Shown: in pieces, positions 27,909-37,141 of the stretch | Layout: the number at the start of each line of letters is the position of its first letter | How positions within the stretch are numbered: the stretch's first letter is position 1 | Source: Telluria beijingensis | GTDB taxonomy: Bacteria; Pseudomonadota; Gammaproteobacteria; Burkholderiales; Burkholderiaceae_D | Direction: 5' to 3' | DNA: 64,000 nucleotides | Assembly (NCBI RefSeq): GCF_030770395.1 | Contig: NZ_CP132480.1 | Coordinates: forward strand, 1,413,335 to 1,477,334 | Notes under the pieces: model-generated | The model's input: only the letters and a program-made list of their open reading frames with translations | Told to the model about the DNA's origin: nothing | Database searches by the model: none | Translations under genes and position numbers: made by a program

Positions 27909-29372
27909 TTACCTGCTGGCGGCCGGCGCGCTGCCGTGTTCGTCCGCGCCGAGGTCGATCGTGCCTTCGATACGCGCCTGGCCATTGATGTCCCGGACGC
28001 CGTTGACGGGAATGGCGCCGCCGGCAAAGTAGCGGCTCCACAGCGGCGAGGTCCAGTTCGTCAATGCGACGCCGGTCGCGCCCACATCGATGGCGGGCGA
28101 CGTCGCTTGCAGGTTCAGGTTGCCGCTGTCCGGCGCGGTGAAGCGCGGATTGGCCAGCACGCGCACACCCGGCAGGCCGCTGCCGCTGGCATTCGTGCCC
28201 CACCACAAGTTCGTGCCCCACACATTGCCGCCATGGCCGCTGCCCAGGTTCGAATAATTGTTCGCCGCAGGACCCGTCCCGAAGAAGATATTGTTGCTCA
28301 AGCGGGAGTCGATGACCTTGTACTGGAAGACGATTTCCGTACCCCATCCGCGGTTCTTGTAGAACGAATTATTGTGCACATGAATGCGGCGCGCCGCGCC
28401 CAGGTTCGACGCGTAGCCGCCGATCGTCAGCCCTACCTGGCGGTTCTTGTACACGACGTTATTCGACATCACGATATCTTCGGTCGACTTGCCGGGGTGT
28501 TCGCTGGCGAACTCGAAACCGAGGTCGTTGCCCGTCGAGATGTTGCCGTCGAAGACGATGTAACGGCCGCCGTCGACATAGAAGCCCGCGGCCGAACTGT
28601 CGCCGCCATACCAGGGATTGGCCGAGCTCGAATTGTTGGCCGCGCGATTATTCCTCACGATGCCGTTGCGCGCCCGGTCCTTGTCGCCGCAGCCGCCGCA
28701 CTCGCCTTCGAAACCGATGAAATCGAAGCCGATATTATTATTGTCGTGGACGTGGTTGTTCAGCACTTCGAAGCGGTCGACGTTGCCGTTGATGACCAGC
28801 GCCTCGCTCGCCTGCAGGACGTTCTGGTAGACCTCGTTGCCCTGCACCAGCAGGTCGGTAATGCCCGTCGCATTGGTGCCGAATACCGCCAGGCCGTGGG
28901 CGCCCACCGAGCATGGATCCTTGCAGGTGCTGGTGTGCTTGATGCCGTGGATCTTGTTGTTGACGATCTGCAGATTGGTTCCGTTGCCTTCGACCAGGAT
29001 GCCGACCGGCGTTGCCGTACTGCTGCCGGAAGTAAAACCGGTGACCTCGAAACCTTCCACGCGTACGTGATTGACGTTCCTGATCGTGATCAGACCCTGG
29101 CGGCCCGACGGGGTCACGCCGCTGCCGCCTCGCAGGACGACGCCCGGATCGGCCTTGAGGGTAATGGGCGCACTGGCAGTGCCGGACCTGGACACCAGCA
29201 CCTTCTGCGTGTAGGTGCCAGGCAGGACGCGAACGGTGTCGCCGGCGACTGCGGCATTGACCGCGGTCTGGATCGATTGGCCGGGACCGACGGTGATGGT
29301 GGCGGCATGGGACATTCCCGGCAGGGCCGCCAGCAGCAGGCAGGCGGCGCCGGTCGGCATGGTCGATTTCAT
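27909..29372 (-). CDS. Secreted right-handed parallel beta-helix protein
   Basis: A 487-residue exported protein with a signal peptide (1-23, MSHA/A junction). The body is a series of beta-helix coils with repeating asparagine-rich turns such as VLNNHVHDNNNIGFDF, IVRNNRAANNSS and VMSNNVVYKNRQVGLTI (NosD/CASH and pectate-lyase-like fold). Start MKSTM at 29372 was preferred to an upstream in-frame TTG at 29405. The tail carries a conserved Asp-rich DLGADEHG end that is usual in this family. It may bind or cleave extracellular polysaccharide; no catalytic residues can be assigned. Three TTTCGAAA palindromes lie upstream. Confidence 0.8.
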   Translation of the reverse strand: MKSTMPTGAACLLLAALPGMSHAATITVGPGQSIQTAVNAAVAGDTVRVLPGTYTQKVLVSRSGTASAPITLKADPGVVLRGGSGVTPSGRQGLITIRNVNHVRVEGFEVTGFTSGSSTATPVGILVEGNGTNLQIVNNKIHGIKHTSTCKDPCSVGAHGLAVFGTNATGITDLLVQGNEVYQNVLQASEALVINGNVDRFEVLNNHVHDNNNIGFDFIGFEGECGGCGDKDRARNGIVRNNRAANNSSSANPWYGGDSSAAGFYVDGGRYIVFDGNISTGNDLGFEFASEHPGKSTEDIVMSNNVVYKNRQVGLTIGGYASNLGAARRIHVHNNSFYKNRGWGTEIVFQYKVIDSRLSNNIFFGTGPAANNYSNLGSGHGGNVWGTNLWWGTNASGSGLPGVRVLANPRFTAPDSGNLNLQATSPAIDVGATGVALTNWTSPLWSRYFAGGAIPVNGVRDINGQARIEGTIDLGADEHGSAPAASR

Positions 29373-29454
29373 GAAGGCTTCGAGGTGGTTCAAAGGTCTC
29401 TCCAAAGGGGCGTTAATGCGTAAATACTAAGGCGGCCCATCCGGGAAATCAATC

Positions 29455-29524
29455 GTTTTCGAAAGAATTTACTCGTTTTCGAAAATAAACATAATCCAAC
29501 CGAAGGTTAATAATTGTTTCGAAA
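29455..29524. promoter_or_regulatory. Three phased TTTCGAAA palindromes
   Basis: GTTTTCGAAA occurs at 29455-29464 and 29475-29484, and TGTTTCGAAA at 29515-29524. Starts are exactly 20 and 40 bases apart, placing the palindromes on one DNA face. They lie 83-152 bases upstream of the beta-helix gene, in the gap with the chemoreceptor gene. Probably operators of an unidentified regulator. Confidence 0.55.
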
Positions 29525-29552
29525 CCTTTCGATATAGTGCATCGCTGAGATG

Positions 29553-31193
29553 TCAGGCACTCAGCGAGGCATGCCCCAGCGCCGGCGCCGGGCGGTTGGC
29601 GGCGTAGGCGTGCACGCTGGCGTGGGCGGGGCGCCCGGGCGTGTCGTCGTCGACCTTGAACACGCTCACCAGCCGCGCCAGCACGGCCGCCTGGTCTTCG
29701 AGCGACGCCGCCGCTGCCGCCGCTTCTTCCACCAAGGCGGCATTCTGCTGGGTCACGCTGTCCATCTGCGTGATGGCTTCGTTCACCTGTTCGATGCCGA
29801 CCGTCTGCTCGGCGCTGGCCGCGGCGATCCCGGACATGATGTCGGTCACGCGCCCGATGCCCTGCACGATTTCCTGCATTGTGGTTCCTGCTTCGTCGAC
29901 CAGGCGTCCGCCGGCATCGACCTTGGTCACCGAATCGGCGATCAGGGCGCGGATCTCCTTGGCCGCTCCGGCCGAACGCTGCGCCAGGCTGCGTACCTCG
30001 CTCGCCACCACCGCGAAGCCGCGGCCCTGTTCGCCGGCGCGCGCCGCTTCCACCGCCGCGTTCAGCGCCAGGATATTGGTCTGGAAGGCGATGCCGTCGA
30101 TGACGGCGATGATGTCGCCGATCTTCTTCGACGACTCGTTGATCGAAGCCATGGTGGCCACTACCTGCGATACGACTTCACCGCCATGGGCGGCGATCTG
30201 CGAGGCATTCTTGGCCAGCACATTGGCTTCGCGCGCATTGTCGGCGTTCTGGCGCACGGTGCTGGTCAGCTCTTCCATCGACGACGCCGTTTCTTCCAGC
30301 GCGCTGGCCTGCTGCTCGGTGCGCGAAGACAGGTCGAGATTGCCGGTGGCGATCTGCTGCGACGCGGTAACGATGGTCTCGGTGCCGGCCCGCACCTCGG
30401 TGACAGTCTTGAGCAGATTGCCGTTCATGGTCCTGAGCGCATCGAGCAGCGCGCCGACTTCATCGCGCGAGCGCACGTCGATGCGGGCGGTCAGGTCGCC
30501 GGCGGCGACCTGGCGCGCAAGGCCGACGGCGTGGCCGAGCGGCAGTGTGATGCTGCGGGTGAGCAGCCAGCCGAACACGGCGCCGATCGCGAGCGCGCTT
30601 GCGCCCAGCGCGACCAGGATCTGCCGGGCCGAGGCATTGAGCGCGTCGATGCTGGCCTGGGCCTCGGCCGACAACGCCTCTTCATACTCCACCACCGCCT
30701 GCACGGTGGCGACATACTTGTCCACCTCGGGCAGCACCTTGTCCCTGAAGAATGCCTGGACCTCGGGATTATCCGCGCCGAGCGCCGCCTTGCGCTTGAA
30801 GCCCTCGTCGCGCAGGCCCACATAGCGGCTGCGCTGGCTGGCAACGGCATCCATCAGCTCCTTGCCCTTGCCCGTGTCCACCATCGCCTCGAGTTGCTTC
30901 TGGGTCTTGCTGATGCCGGCGCTGGCCTTCTTCATCTCGGCGTCGTAATACGCTTCCTCGGCCGCATCGAAGGTGGTGGCCTTGGCGCGCGTGCGCACGG
31001 CATTGCCCTCGGTGCCGCGCAGCCACTGCTGGGCCAGGTTGACGCTGTGTGCGGCGTCCGCCATGACGGTCTTGGCATCGGCGATGCGACCAAGTTGCCA
31101 TAGCGCCGTGACGAGCATGACGGCTACGAGGGCGAGGACGGCGGCAAACGCGCCGCCGAGCCGGATTCCAATCTTGAGGTCGCTAATTTTCAT
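29553..31193 (-). CDS. Transmembrane methyl-accepting chemotaxis protein
   Basis: A 546-residue chemoreceptor. N-terminal TM1 (about 10-32), a periplasmic four-helix-bundle ligand domain (about 35-185), TM2 (about 191-212), HAMP (about 213-265) and a cytoplasmic signalling coil. The hairpin tip carries [20 protein letters not shown]. The C-terminal tail is Ala/Pro-rich and lacks the NWETF pentapeptide that tethers CheR and CheB. It is paralogous to the next gene upstream (31470-33140), with a signalling segment that is nearly identical. The ligand is unknown. Strong call on domain order and motifs. Confidence 0.95.
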   Translation of the reverse strand: MKISDLKIGIRLGGAFAAVLALVAVMLVTALWQLGRIADAKTVMADAAHSVNLAQQWLRGTEGNAVRTRAKATTFDAAEEAYYDAEMKKASAGISKTQKQLEAMVDTGKGKELMDAVASQRSRYVGLRDEGFKRKAALGADNPEVQAFFRDKVLPEVDKYVATVQAVVEYEEALSAEAQASIDALNASARQILVALGASALAIGAVFGWLLTRSITLPLGHAVGLARQVAAGDLTARIDVRSRDEVGALLDALRTMNGNLLKTVTEVRAGTETIVTASQQIATGNLDLSSRTEQQASALEETASSMEELTSTVRQNADNAREANVLAKNASQIAAHGGEVVSQVVATMASINESSKKIGDIIAVIDGIAFQTNILALNAAVEAARAGEQGRGFAVVASEVRSLAQRSAGAAKEIRALIADSVTKVDAGGRLVDEAGTTMQEIVQGIGRVTDIMSGIAAASAEQTVGIEQVNEAITQMDSVTQQNAALVEEAAAAAASLEDQAAVLARLVSVFKVDDDTPGRPAHASVHAYAANRPAPALGHASLSA

Positions 31194-31469
31194 ATTGTTC
31201 CCAATGCAAATGACGAGGGAGCCTGCCTATCCCGGTCGAAAAGCGCGATTGTGACTTTTCGTGAGATTGGGTTGCCCTGCATCAAGCATAAGCTTGCTTT
31301 TGCAGCGTCGTCATACTAAAAGTGCGCGAATTCTCACACTTGTTGCGGTCAAGGAACAAAAAAGTAGCGAATCGATATGCGGCGATAAAGAGTTGATATT
31401 GGTCTTGTGTACACGGCAACAGCGCTGACCTCGTGTTGCCGCGACAACTGTTAAATCGACGGGAAGACC
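31194..31469. other. Intergenic region between the two chemoreceptor genes
   Basis: A 276-base gap, more AT-rich than the genes, with no coding sequence. It is long enough for an independent promoter for the downstream receptor, but I could not find a convincing sigma-28 (FliA) promoter on the minus strand. Confidence 0.5.
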
Positions 31470-33140
31470 TCAGGCCAGGGCGTCTTCTTCCACCTCGACC
31501 GGCGCCGCGCGCACCGCGGCTTTGGCGCCGGGCTGGCGCACGACGAGCGCGCGGCTTGCAGGCGCGCGGTGTGCGCCGCGCACGGCGCCGTCATCGCCGA
31601 CCTTGAACACGCTCACCAGTTGGGCCAGCGTGGCCGCCTGTTCCTGCAGCGACGTGGCCGCCGCCGCCGCTTCTTCCACCAGCGCCGCGTTCTGCTGGGT
31701 CACGCTGTCCATCTGCGTAATCGCTTCGTTCACCTGTTCGATGCCGACCGTCTGTTCGGCGCTGGCCGAGGCGATCTCGGACATGATGTCGGTCACGCGG
31801 GTGATGCCCTGCACGATTTCCTGCATGGTCGAACCGGCTTCGTCGACCAGGCGTCCGCCGGCATCGACCTTGGCCACCGAATCGGTGATCAGGCCGCGGA
31901 TCTCCTTGGCCGCGCCGGCCGAGCGCTGCGCCAGGTTGCGCACCTCGCTCGCCACCACCGCGAAGCCGCGGCCCTGTTCTCCCGCGCGCGCCGCTTCCAC
32001 CGCGGCGTTCAGCGCCAGGATATTGGTCTGGAAGGCGATGCCGTCGATGACGGCGATGATGTCGCCGATCTTCTTCGACGACTCGTTAATCGACGCCATG
32101 GTGGCCACCACCTGCGACACGACTTCACCGCCATGGGCGGCGATCTGCGAGGCGTTCTTCGCCAGCACATTGGCCTGGCGCGCGTTGTCGGCGTTCTGGC
32201 GCACGGTGCCGGTCAGTTCTTCCATCGACGACGCCGTCTCTTCCAGCGAGCTGGCCTGCTGTTCGGTGCGCGAGGACAGGTCGAGGTTGCCCGATGCGAT
32301 TTCCTGCGAGGCGGTGAGGATGGTGTCGGTGCCGGAACGGACTTCGGTGACCGTCTTGCGCAGGTTGACGGTCATGGTCTTGAGCGCCGCCATCAGGGCG
32401 CCCACCTCGCAGCGCGAACCGACCTCGATGTCGGCCGTCAGGTCGCCGGCGGCGACCTGCTGCGCCACATCGACCGCGTTCGCCAGCGGCCGGGTGATGC
32501 TGCGCGTGAGCAGCCAGCCGAACAGGGCGCCGAACGCGATGGCCGCCACGCCCAGGCCCAGCATGATCGCGCGTGCCGACGACATCAGCTCATCGATGTG
32601 CGCGTTCTGGCGCTGCAGCAGTTGCAGCTGGAAGGCGGTGACGTCTTCGACGGTGCGCACATAGGTGCGCATCTCGGGAATGACTTTTCCGCTCACGTAG
32701 GCCTGGACTTCCGGGCTGTCCGCTCCCAGTTCGGCCTTGAGCTTGTAGCCCTGGTCGCGAATGCCGGAATAGCGCGTACGCTGCGCCGCGACCGCCGCCA
32801 GCAGGGCCTTGCCCTGTTCGCTCAGCACCAGCTGCTCGAGCTCTTTCTGCACCTTGCTGACGTTGACACTGACCTCTTTCATCTCGGCGTCGAGGCGCTG
32901 CTCGTCGGCCGGATCGACGCTCTTGAATTTCGAGACGGTGCGCACCGAGTTGGTGGCAATGCCCTGGGCCCAGTCCTTGGCCAGCATCGCCTTGTGCGAA
33001 GCCTCCGCCATGACGGTCTTGGCCTCGGCAATATTCGCGAATTGCCATAGCGCGCACGCCAGCATGATCGTCATCAGGACGAGGACAGCGGCGAACGCGC
33101 CGCCGAGACGGGTACCGATATTGAGGTCGTTGATTTTCAT
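31470..33140 (-). CDS. Transmembrane methyl-accepting chemotaxis protein (paralogue)
   Basis: A 556-residue chemoreceptor with the same plan as its neighbour: TM1 about 10-32, four-helix-bundle periplasmic domain, TM2 about 190-212, HAMP, signalling domain. The start at 33140 ([20 protein letters not shown]) matches the neighbour's N-terminus; a longer frame is rejected. The signalling segment from about NADNAR to the EIR after the tip differs from the neighbour at only a few positions, while the periplasmic domain has diverged clearly. That pattern indicates tandem duplication with different ligands. The tail is rich in Ala, Arg and Glu and has no CheR-tether. Confidence 0.95.
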   Translation of the reverse strand: MKINDLNIGTRLGGAFAAVLVLMTIMLACALWQFANIAEAKTVMAEASHKAMLAKDWAQGIATNSVRTVSKFKSVDPADEQRLDAEMKEVSVNVSKVQKELEQLVLSEQGKALLAAVAAQRTRYSGIRDQGYKLKAELGADSPEVQAYVSGKVIPEMRTYVRTVEDVTAFQLQLLQRQNAHIDELMSSARAIMLGLGVAAIAFGALFGWLLTRSITRPLANAVDVAQQVAAGDLTADIEVGSRCEVGALMAALKTMTVNLRKTVTEVRSGTDTILTASQEIASGNLDLSSRTEQQASSLEETASSMEELTGTVRQNADNARQANVLAKNASQIAAHGGEVVSQVVATMASINESSKKIGDIIAVIDGIAFQTNILALNAAVEAARAGEQGRGFAVVASEVRNLAQRSAGAAKEIRGLITDSVAKVDAGGRLVDEAGSTMQEIVQGITRVTDIMSEIASASAEQTVGIEQVNEAITQMDSVTQQNAALVEEAAAAATSLQEQAATLAQLVSVFKVGDDGAVRGAHRAPASRALVVRQPGAKAAVRAAPVEVEEDALA

Positions 33141-33351
33141 ATTTTCCAGTTCGAGATCGAAGGGTCGGCTTGTGTCTTGGCTTAGTTCTCCAGGTAACAT
33201 GTTGATACGTAAGGAGAACCAGCCAAAATCATAAGCGTCGCGCAGCGCATTTGTGAAACCAAAAGTCCACAAATCGCAAATGATGTTGCGAACAGGAAAC
33301 GAAAAAATAAACGAAAATTATCGACCAATAGTTGTTCGATATCGGAGTTGT

Positions 33352-34530
33352 CTAATTGCTAGCGTTTCTCCCGGCAGCCCCCAGCACCCGCAACAGATTG
33401 CCGCTCCACAGCTTGGCCAGGTCCTGCTCGGACATGCCATCCGCCTTCAGACGCGCGGTGATGCGCGGCAGATGCGCCACCTGGGACAGTCCCTCGATGC
33501 CGCCGCCGCCATCGAAATCGGCCCCCATGCACACGTGGTCGATGCCGGCCACGGCGATCAGGTGCTTGAGCGAGGCGATGTACTGCTCGAAGCTGGTATT
33601 CCACAGCGGTTCGACCGCGTCCAGCGCCAGCCATTCCTTGCCCAGCGCGGTCTGCTGGGCCGGCGACAGCGTGCCGATCTCGCCCAGCCGGTCGAACAGT
33701 TCGGCGCGCCGCGGTCCCATTTTCAGCTCGCTCAGGTAGATGGTGGAGGCGCATACCGCGCCGCCGCCCGCGGCGATCTGGCGGATGCGCGCATCGTCGA
33801 TATTGCGCGGGTGGTCGAAGCTGGTGCGCGAACTCGAATGCGACAGCAGCAGCGGAGACGTCGACAGCGCCAGCAACTGGTCGACCGTGGCGTCCGATGC
33901 GTGGCTGGCGTCGATCACCATGCCCAGCCGGTTCATCTCGCGCACCCAGTCTCGGCCCAGCGGCGACAGGCCGTTCCACGCGGGCTTGTCGGTCGACGAA
34001 TCGGCGAACTGGTTGTTCTTGCTGTGGACGATGCCGACCAGGCGCACGCCCTGGCGCTGGAATTCAGCTAACCCTTTCACGTCTTCGCCCAGCGGATAGC
34101 TGTTCTCGATGCTCTTGAACGCGACCAGCTTGCCGGCGGCGTCGAGGCGGCGTGCTTCTTCAGGCGTGATGGCCAGGCCGATGCGGCCGGCATGGCGCGC
34201 CAGCGTCGTGTCGATCAGGCTCGAGCGCGCCAGCGCATGGCTGCGCGCCGCCGCATAGCCTTCCGGCGTCAGTGGCCCCTGGTCGGTAAAGATGACGAAG
34301 AAGCCGCCATCCAGGCTGCCTTCGAGCATGCGCACCATGTCGACCTGGGCTACCTCCTGGGCGGGATCGTGGCGCCCGCCGAAGTCCCAGCCTTCGCGGC
34401 CGAAGTGGACCGGCGTGTCGAGGTGGGCGTCGAGCGTCAGCAGGCGGCGGTGGGTATCGTCGGCCGGCGGCGTGGCGCAGCCGGCGAGGACGCACAGGGA
34501 GGCGAGGGCGAGGGTCTTGGTCGATATCAT
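33352..34530 (-). CDS. Membrane dipeptidase (M19) lipoprotein
   Basis: A 392-residue renal-dipeptidase family enzyme; lipobox LAGC puts the lipid on C18, so it is likely held at the outer or inner membrane, facing the periplasm. The zinc ligands are recognisable: His36 and Asp38 in LDAHLDTP, Glu in KSIENSY, His in DASHAS and in LLSHSSSR. M19 enzymes cleave dipeptides and tolerate D-residues at the C-terminal position. It is the last gene of the seven-gene peptide operon; its ATG overlaps the upstream serine hydrolase stop. A role in cutting L,D- or D-containing dipeptides fits the epimerase and DUF1611 genes in the operon. Confidence 0.92.
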   Translation of the reverse strand: MISTKTLALASLCVLAGCATPPADDTHRRLLTLDAHLDTPVHFGREGWDFGGRHDPAQEVAQVDMVRMLEGSLDGGFFVIFTDQGPLTPEGYAAARSHALARSSLIDTTLARHAGRIGLAITPEEARRLDAAGKLVAFKSIENSYPLGEDVKGLAEFQRQGVRLVGIVHSKNNQFADSSTDKPAWNGLSPLGRDWVREMNRLGMVIDASHASDATVDQLLALSTSPLLLSHSSSRTSFDHPRNIDDARIRQIAAGGGAVCASTIYLSELKMGPRRAELFDRLGEIGTLSPAQQTALGKEWLALDAVEPLWNTSFEQYIASLKHLIAVAGIDHVCMGADFDGGGGIEGLSQVAHLPRITARLKADGMSEQDLAKLWSGNLLRVLGAAGRNASN

Positions 34531-36098
34531 TCAGGTGCTTTGGTCGGAGTGAAGTCCAGGTCGGCGTAATCCCAGCTGAAGTCGGCGATCGGCGAGACCG
34601 GGGCCAGCTTGATGCCCTGCACCTTGCCGTCCTTGTCGAAGGCGAAGCTGAGGTAGGCCGGTTCCAGCGCAGCGTCGTCGAAGCGGGTGATCCAGGTATC
34701 GTACTGCCAGTGCTCGAGCCGGCCCGCCATGCGCTGGGTCGACGTGAAGTCGACCCGCAAGCCATTCTTTTCCTGGGTGATCGCGAGCTTGCCATACCAG
34801 GGATCGGCATAGGTTCCCACCAGGCTCGCGGGCGGCAGCGAGGGCATTGACTTCACCGGCTTGGCCTGCTTGGCCTTCACCAGCTCGAGGCCTTGCTTGA
34901 CCTTCTTCGCCTTGTAGGCGATGAAGGTGGCAGGCCAGTCCGCCTGTGGTTTACCCAGGTAGTGGTCGGCCAGTTCGTACATCAGGCCGCGCACCAGTTC
35001 TCCGTCCTCGCTGTTGATGGTGATGGCGAAGCCCACCTTCTGCTCGGGCAGCAGCACCACGGCGGTGGAAAAGCCGAACACCGCGCCGCCGTGCCAGATC
35101 ATGCGCGCGCCGCGGTAGTCCATCAGGTCCCAGCCCAGGCCATAGCTGGCCAGCTTCGATTCGATCAGCTTGAGCTCGGGCGGCATCGGGCCGCTCGGCA
35201 TCGACATCGCCGGGGTCCACATCTGGGCATGCGTCTCGGCGCTGAAGATGCGCTTGCCGTCAAGCGTGGCGCCGGCGCCGAGCTGGGTATGCAGCCAGCG
35301 CGCCAGGTCGTTGGCGCTGCTGGCGACGCCGCCGGCCGGAGCCGCGTTGCGTCCCAGGTCGTCGCGCTCGTCGAGCCGTACCGGGTCGCCGGCGCCGCGC
35401 AGGCCGCCATTCATCCGGGCATGCGGATAGGCGCGGTTGGCGGTCTTGAAGTTGTCTTCGTTATGGGTGGTCGACACCGTCATGCCGGCCGGGCGCAGCA
35501 CGTGCTCGCGGGTATAGTCTTCCCAGGTCTTGCCGCTGACCTGCTCGATCAACTGGCCGGCCACCACGTACATCAGGTTCGAATAGGCATAAGTGCTGCG
35601 GAAGCTGGTCGCCGGTTTCAGGTAGCGCACGCGGTGCACGGTCTCGGCGCGCGAGAGCTTGCTGCGCGGGACGAACAGCAGGTCGCCGGCGCCGTAGCCA
35701 AGGCCGCTGCGGTGGGTGAGCAGGTCGCGGATCGTGATCTCGCGCGTCACCCACGGATCGTACATCTGGAACCCCGGCAGGTGGTCGATCACCTTGTCGT
35801 CCCAGGTGATCTTGCCGGCATCGACCAGCGTGGCCAGCGCCGCCACCGTGATCGCCTTGCCGGTGGAGCCGGTCGGGAATAGCGTATCGCCGTCGACCGC
35901 CGCTGGCGCGCCCAGCTGGCGCACGCCGAAGCCGCGCGCCATGGTCGTCTTGCCGTCTTCGACAATGGCGATCGCCAGGCCCGGCACGCCGACCTTCTGG
36001 CGCAGCGACTCGGCGCGTGCTTCGAAGCCGGCCGGCGGGGCCGCCAGCGCGGGTGCGCAGGCAAGGGTCAACAGCAGGGTGGTGAAAACGTATCTCAT
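34527..36098 (-). CDS. Periplasmic serine hydrolase (beta-lactamase/DD-peptidase fold)
   Basis: A 523-residue class C-like serine hydrolase with a signal peptide (1-19). Catalytic motif SxxK is Ser78-T-G-Lys81; the tyrosine motif YSN is at about 173; the third motif is HGG (IWHGGAVFG). A C-terminal lipocalin-like extension of about 110 residues (DUF3471 type) ends the protein. Such proteins are often D-aminopeptidases, esterases or DD-peptidases rather than resistance enzymes. It overlaps the dipeptidase and DUF1611 genes by 4 bases each, so it likely acts on peptides with D-residues in the periplasm. Substrate is inferred. Confidence 0.9.
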   Translation of the reverse strand: MRYVFTTLLLTLACAPALAAPPAGFEARAESLRQKVGVPGLAIAIVEDGKTTMARGFGVRQLGAPAAVDGDTLFPTGSTGKAITVAALATLVDAGKITWDDKVIDHLPGFQMYDPWVTREITIRDLLTHRSGLGYGAGDLLFVPRSKLSRAETVHRVRYLKPATSFRSTYAYSNLMYVVAGQLIEQVSGKTWEDYTREHVLRPAGMTVSTTHNEDNFKTANRAYPHARMNGGLRGAGDPVRLDERDDLGRNAAPAGGVASSANDLARWLHTQLGAGATLDGKRIFSAETHAQMWTPAMSMPSGPMPPELKLIESKLASYGLGWDLMDYRGARMIWHGGAVFGFSTAVVLLPEQKVGFAITINSEDGELVRGLMYELADHYLGKPQADWPATFIAYKAKKVKQGLELVKAKQAKPVKSMPSLPPASLVGTYADPWYGKLAITQEKNGLRVDFTSTQRMAGRLEHWQYDTWITRFDDAALEPAYLSFAFDKDGKVQGIKLAPVSPIADFSWDYADLDFTPTKAPE

Positions 36099-37141
36099 GA
36101 AGTCTCCTGGCAGGCGTCGAGCAGGCGGTCGAAGGCGGGGCCGCCGCGCATCGGATCGGCGACAGGATACGGCAGGCGCTGCGCAAAGGCGGCGATTTCG
36201 CGCTCGGCTTCGTCAAGCATCATCCCGCCGGTATTGAGCGCCACCCCCACGCAGCGGATCGCGGGATTGGTCACCCGCCCCAGCGCAATGGTCTGGACAA
36301 TCACGGTTTCGATCGACGGCAGCGGTGACGAAGGATAACCCAGCAGGTGGCCGCGCCGCGGATCGTGGCAGACCACGAACATGTCCGGCTGGCTGCCGTG
36401 CAGCAGTCCCAGCGAGACGCCGGCGAAGGCCGGGTGGAACAGCGAACCCTGGCCCTCGATCACGTCGACGTGGCCGGGCGCGGCGGCCGGGCTCAGGATC
36501 TCGGCGGCGCCGGCCACGAAGTCCGAGACCACGGCGTCGATCGGCATGCCGCTGCCGGCGATCATGATGCCGGTCTGGCCGGTGGCGCGGAAGCTCACAT
36601 CAAGGCCGCGCGCGGCCAGGCCGCGGCTGATGGCGAGCGCCGTGTACTTCTTGCCCAGCGCGCAATCGGTGCCGACCGTCAGGATGCGGCGCCCGCTGCG
36701 CGGCAGGCCGGTCGCGATCGGGATGTCGGCCGGCGGCGTGCGCACGTCGACCAGGCGCCGGCCGCTCCTTGCTGCGGCGTCGCGCAGGGCGGGGATGGTC
36801 TCCAGGCGCACGTGCATGCCCGACACGATGTCGAGGCCGGCGTCGAGGGCGGCGGCCAGCGTCGGCACCCAGGCGTCGGGAATGGCGCCGCCGGCGGCGG
36901 CGACGCCGATCACCAGCGCGCTGGCGCCTTGCGCCGCCGCCTGCTCGCAATTCAGTTGCGGCAGCCCCAGCGAGACGGTGCCGGCCGGCAGGCGCAGTTC
37001 GCCCACGCAGCGCTCGCCGGCCCAGTCGCGCAGGCCGAAGGCGGTCTTGGCGAAACCCGGTTCGGTGACGTCGCCCAGGAACAGCAGGCAGCGTCCGACG
37101 GCCTGGTTTTCAACTACGGATACTTGCGAAACTGCTGACAT
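36095..37141 (-). CDS. DUF1611-family protein, DgcN-like (D-glutamate N-acetyltransferase type)
   Basis: A 348-residue cytoplasmic protein of the DUF1611 family. An N-terminal Rossmann-like part (about 15-135) precedes a P-loop-like domain with GTDCALGKKYTALAI (about 158-172). In characterised relatives, DgcN transfers an acetyl group to D-glutamate and an enolase-superfamily partner, DgcA, converts the N-acetyl-D-glutamate to the L-form. An enolase-superfamily epimerase is encoded three genes upstream in this same operon. The ATG at 37141 shares one base with the TonB-receptor stop; a TTG one codon earlier is less likely. Activity is inferred by homology and context. Confidence 0.8.
   Translation of the reverse strand: MSAVSQVSVVENQAVGRCLLFLGDVTEPGFAKTAFGLRDWAGERCVGELRLPAGTVSLGLPQLNCEQAAAQGASALVIGVAAAGGAIPDAWVPTLAAALDAGLDIVSGMHVRLETIPALRDAAARSGRRLVDVRTPPADIPIATGLPRSGRRILTVGTDCALGKKYTALAISRGLAARGLDVSFRATGQTGIMIAGSGMPIDAVVSDFVAGAAEILSPAAAPGHVDVIEGQGSLFHPAFAGVSLGLLHGSQPDMFVVCHDPRRGHLLGYPSSPLPSIETVIVQTIALGRVTNPAIRCVGVALNTGGMMLDEAEREIAAFAQRLPYPVADPMRGGPAFDRLLDACQETS

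Noticed and set aside
31194..33351. FliA (sigma-28) promoters before the chemoreceptor genes
   Set aside because: No stretch fits TAAA-15-GCCGATAA on the minus strand well enough to report.
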